Source: Bacillota bacterium
GTDB taxonomy: Bacteria > Bacillota > GCA-003054495 > Carboxydocellales > JAJZTU01
Assembly: GCA_021848765.1 (NCBI GenBank)
Contig: JAJZTU010000014.1
Span: 1-22,273, forward strand
Length of the DNA stretch: 22,273 nucleotides
Direction of reading: 5' to 3'
The first letter of the stretch is position 1. Each line of letters opens with the position of its first letter. Under the pieces are notes generated by a model that ran no database searches, was not told where the DNA came from, and worked only from the letters and a program-made list of their open reading frames with translations. Positions 20,691-22,273 of this stretch are shown piece by piece. Made by a program: the position numbers and the translations under genes.

Positions 20691-21704
20691 ATGGAAATCC
20701 GGAACAGGACCGAGGAGTTGGAGAAAAACCAGCTGTCGCCATATGCGGCTCTGAGCGTCAAAAGCAGAGGCAGGGACAGGGAGGAAGAGCCCTGTCCGGT
20801 CCGTACCGTCTACCAGAGGGACCGGGACCGCATCATCCATTCCAAAAGCTTTCGCCGGCTGAAGCATAAGACCCAGGTCTTTATCTCCCCCGCCGGGGAC
20901 CACTATAGGACCAGGCTTACCCATACCCTGGAGGTAGCCCAAATTGCCAGGACAATTGCCAAGGCCCTGCGCCTTAACGAAGACCTCACTGAAGCTATCG
21001 CCCTGGGCCATGACCTGGGGCACACTCCCTTTGGGCATGCGGGAGAGGAAGCGCTGGATGAGATCTTCGAGGGTGGCTTTAAACACAACGAACAGAGCCA
21101 GCGGGTTGTCGAGGTGCTGGAAGGGGGCAAAGGCCTAAACCTCACCTGGGAGGTTAGGGACGGGATTCGCAACCATACCGGTCCGGTGGACCCTGCCACC
21201 TTAGAAGGACAAATTGTCAAAACAGCGGATCGAATTGCCTATATCAACCATGATATTGATGATGCCTTACGGGCAGGCATAATCACTTTGGAGGAATTAC
21301 CCCAGGCTGCAGTGAGCCTGCTGGGGGGAACTCATGCCAAACGCATTAATGTCATGGTCCGGGATATGATCCAGGCCAGTTGGGACCGGACGAAAATTGC
21401 CATGAGCCCTCCTGTCCTGACTGCCACCAACGAACTCAGAAAGTTCCTGTTTGAGCGGGTATACATCGGCTCAGAGGCCAAAAAAGAGGAAACCAAAGCC
21501 AGGGAGGCATTAAAGAACATCTTTCTTTACTACCAGCGCTTTCCCAAGGAATTACCTCCTGAACTTTTTGCCTATAGTCAGGAGGTAGGTGTGGACAGAG
21601 TGGTATGTGACTATGTGGCCGGGATGACTGACAGGTTTGCGGTGGCTACTTATGCCAGGCTTTTTGTCCCCCAGGGTTTTCCCCTGGCGCCGCTGGAGGA
21701 ATAA
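20691..21704 (+). CDS. dgt: dGTPase-like HD-domain triphosphohydrolase
   Basis: 337 residues from ATG 20691, chosen over ATG 20673 because GGGGGTGA lies between them. The HD metal-site residues are in TRLTHTLEVAQIAR (first His), GHDLGHTPFGHAGE (His-Asp), and the later DRIAYINHDIDDA (last Asp). The N-terminal RTVYQRDRDRIIHSKSFRRL and KHKTQVF are typical of the type 2 dGTP triphosphohydrolase-like group, which hydrolyses dNTPs to nucleoside and tripolyphosphate and affects dNTP pools. In Clostridia it commonly sits just before yqxD-dnaG-sigA, as here. Confidence 0.93.
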   Translation: MEIRNRTEELEKNQLSPYAALSVKSRGRDREEEPCPVRTVYQRDRDRIIHSKSFRRLKHKTQVFISPAGDHYRTRLTHTLEVAQIARTIAKALRLNEDLTEAIALGHDLGHTPFGHAGEEALDEIFEGGFKHNEQSQRVVEVLEGGKGLNLTWEVRDGIRNHTGPVDPATLEGQIVKTADRIAYINHDIDDALRAGIITLEELPQAAVSLLGGTHAKRINVMVRDMIQASWDRTKIAMSPPVLTATNELRKFLFERVYIGSEAKKEETKAREALKNIFLYYQRFPKELPPELFAYSQEVGVDRVVCDYVAGMTDRFAVATYARLFVPQGFPLAPLEE

Positions 21705-21758
21705 AATAAGAATAAATTGCCATAAACCTGTCAATACTGTTGAGGTAACTTTTCCGTC

Positions 21759-21773
21759 CACTACTAAGTAGTG
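21759..21773. promoter_or_regulatory. 15-bp palindrome between dgt and the DUF188 gene
   Basis: CACTACT-A-AGTAGTG has perfect 7-bp arms, 36 bp before the next start codon. There is no T-tract after it on either strand, so a protein-binding site is more likely than a terminator. Confidence 0.4.
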
Positions 21774-21809
21774 TAAAAAATATGTCGATTGCCGGAAGGA
21801 ATAATAGTA

Positions 21810-22273
21810 GTGGCAGCGAATAATAATAAAGCGGTTTACCAAGTACTTGTGGATGCGGACGCGTGTCCGGTAAAAAAAGAGATTTGCGAAATTGCCGGTG
21901 AATTCGGCCTGACTGTTTGGTTTGTGGCCAGTATTGCTCACCACAGCCGCCAGGGACAGGACTACCCGCACCTGCATTACCACTATGTGGACAATCATTC
22001 CCAGGCAGTGGACCTGGCGATTATGAACCGCCTAAAACCTGGTGATATCGTGGTAACTCAGGATATCGGCCTGGCTGCCATGGTTTTGGGTGGTGGCGGA
22101 CGGGCGCTTACTCCCAGGGGATATGTTTTTAAACCGGAAACAATCGATGAACTCCTGGAAAGGCGTCACCTGGAGGCAAAAGCCCGCCAGGCCGGGAAGC
22201 GGACTCGTGGCCCTAAGGTTTTTGACAGCGCTGAGAGGCATAATTTTATTGTTTCCTTCCGGGCTATAATAAA
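21810..22273 (+). CDS. yqxD: YqxD/YaiI family protein (DUF188), 3'-truncated by window end
   Basis: 154 codons are visible and the frame is open to the last base. The start is GTG 21810 with GGAAGGA about 10 bp upstream. Diagnostic motifs: VLVDADACPVKKEI at the N-terminus (PIN-like acidic site), VDNHSQAVDLAIMNRLKPGD, VVTQDIGLAA and the C-terminal RHNFIVSF. The family has a PIN-like fold with unknown function. In Bacillus it lies directly before dnaG and sigA, so those probably follow outside the window. Confidence 0.92.
   Translation, partial: MAANNNKAVYQVLVDADACPVKKEICEIAGEFGLTVWFVASIAHHSRQGQDYPHLHYHYVDNHSQAVDLAIMNRLKPGDIVVTQDIGLAAMVLGGGGRALTPRGYVFKPETIDELLERRHLEAKARQAGKRTRGPKVFDSAERHNFIVSFRAII

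Noticed and set aside
21769..21825. 13-codon ORF before the DUF188 gene
   Set aside because: ATG 21781 region has no ribosome binding site and the frame overlaps the DUF188 start without conserved features.

Overview
The window reads as chromosomal DNA from a Gram-positive, low-to-mid GC Firmicute, most likely an anaerobic Clostridia member of the Peptococcaceae/Desulfotomaculum type (inference). Reasons: strong AGGAGG-type ribosome binding sites, a glycine T-box leader, and a gene order that follows the Bacillus/Clostridia block yqfF-ybeY-dgkA-cdd-era-recO-glyQ-glyS-ccpN-ppsR-yqxD (normally followed by dnaG-sigA). All recognisable intact genes are on the plus strand. Extra genes sit inside that block: a DUF3048 lipoprotein, deoC, a DUF4342 protein, ppdK, and a cargo segment between ppsR/ppdK and yqxD.

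Layout. 1-6933: YqfF-type c-di-AMP phosphodiesterase (5' end missing), YbeY, DgkA, YerB-like lipoprotein, Cdd, Era, DeoC, RecO and a DUF4342 protein, tightly packed and probably co-transcribed in part. 6934-10381: short tandem repeats, a promoter, a glycine T-box and glyQ-glyS. 10382-14852: a 300-bp intergenic region, then a logical trio: a CcpN-type repressor, the bifunctional PPDK kinase/phosphorylase PpsR, and its target pyruvate phosphate dikinase. 14853-17230: an AT-rich foreign island with a serine-recombinase remnant, an MqsR-like toxin gene that seems internally deleted, an intact MqsA-zinc-finger/HTH antitoxin fused to a Panacea (DUF4065) domain, and a chimeric or truncated PIN-toxin gene. 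17379-18546: two exported proteins (Gmad2-like and PrcB_C-like). 18547-19818: a 22-bp minisatellite, a promoter, a short leader ORF, competing G/C-block hairpins and corA. 19819-22273: terminator, iron-sulfur flavoprotein, dGTPase-like HD hydrolase, and the start of a YqxD/YaiI (DUF188) protein running off the end.

The most interesting signals are: (1) a previously unremarked candidate attenuator upstream of corA, with a 29-codon leader ORF whose N-terminus resembles the enterobacterial MgtL leader peptide, and three mutually exclusive G/C blocks of which the last is the corA ribosome binding site; (2) a 60-bp intergenic element present twice (between dgkA and yerB, and after glyS) with a compensatory base-pair change in its closing stem; (3) the decaying toxin-antitoxin island in which the Panacea antitoxin is intact but both toxin genes look broken; (4) ccpN and ppsR apparently starting at AUC and AUU codons. 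All functional calls come from reading motifs by eye; no database search was run.
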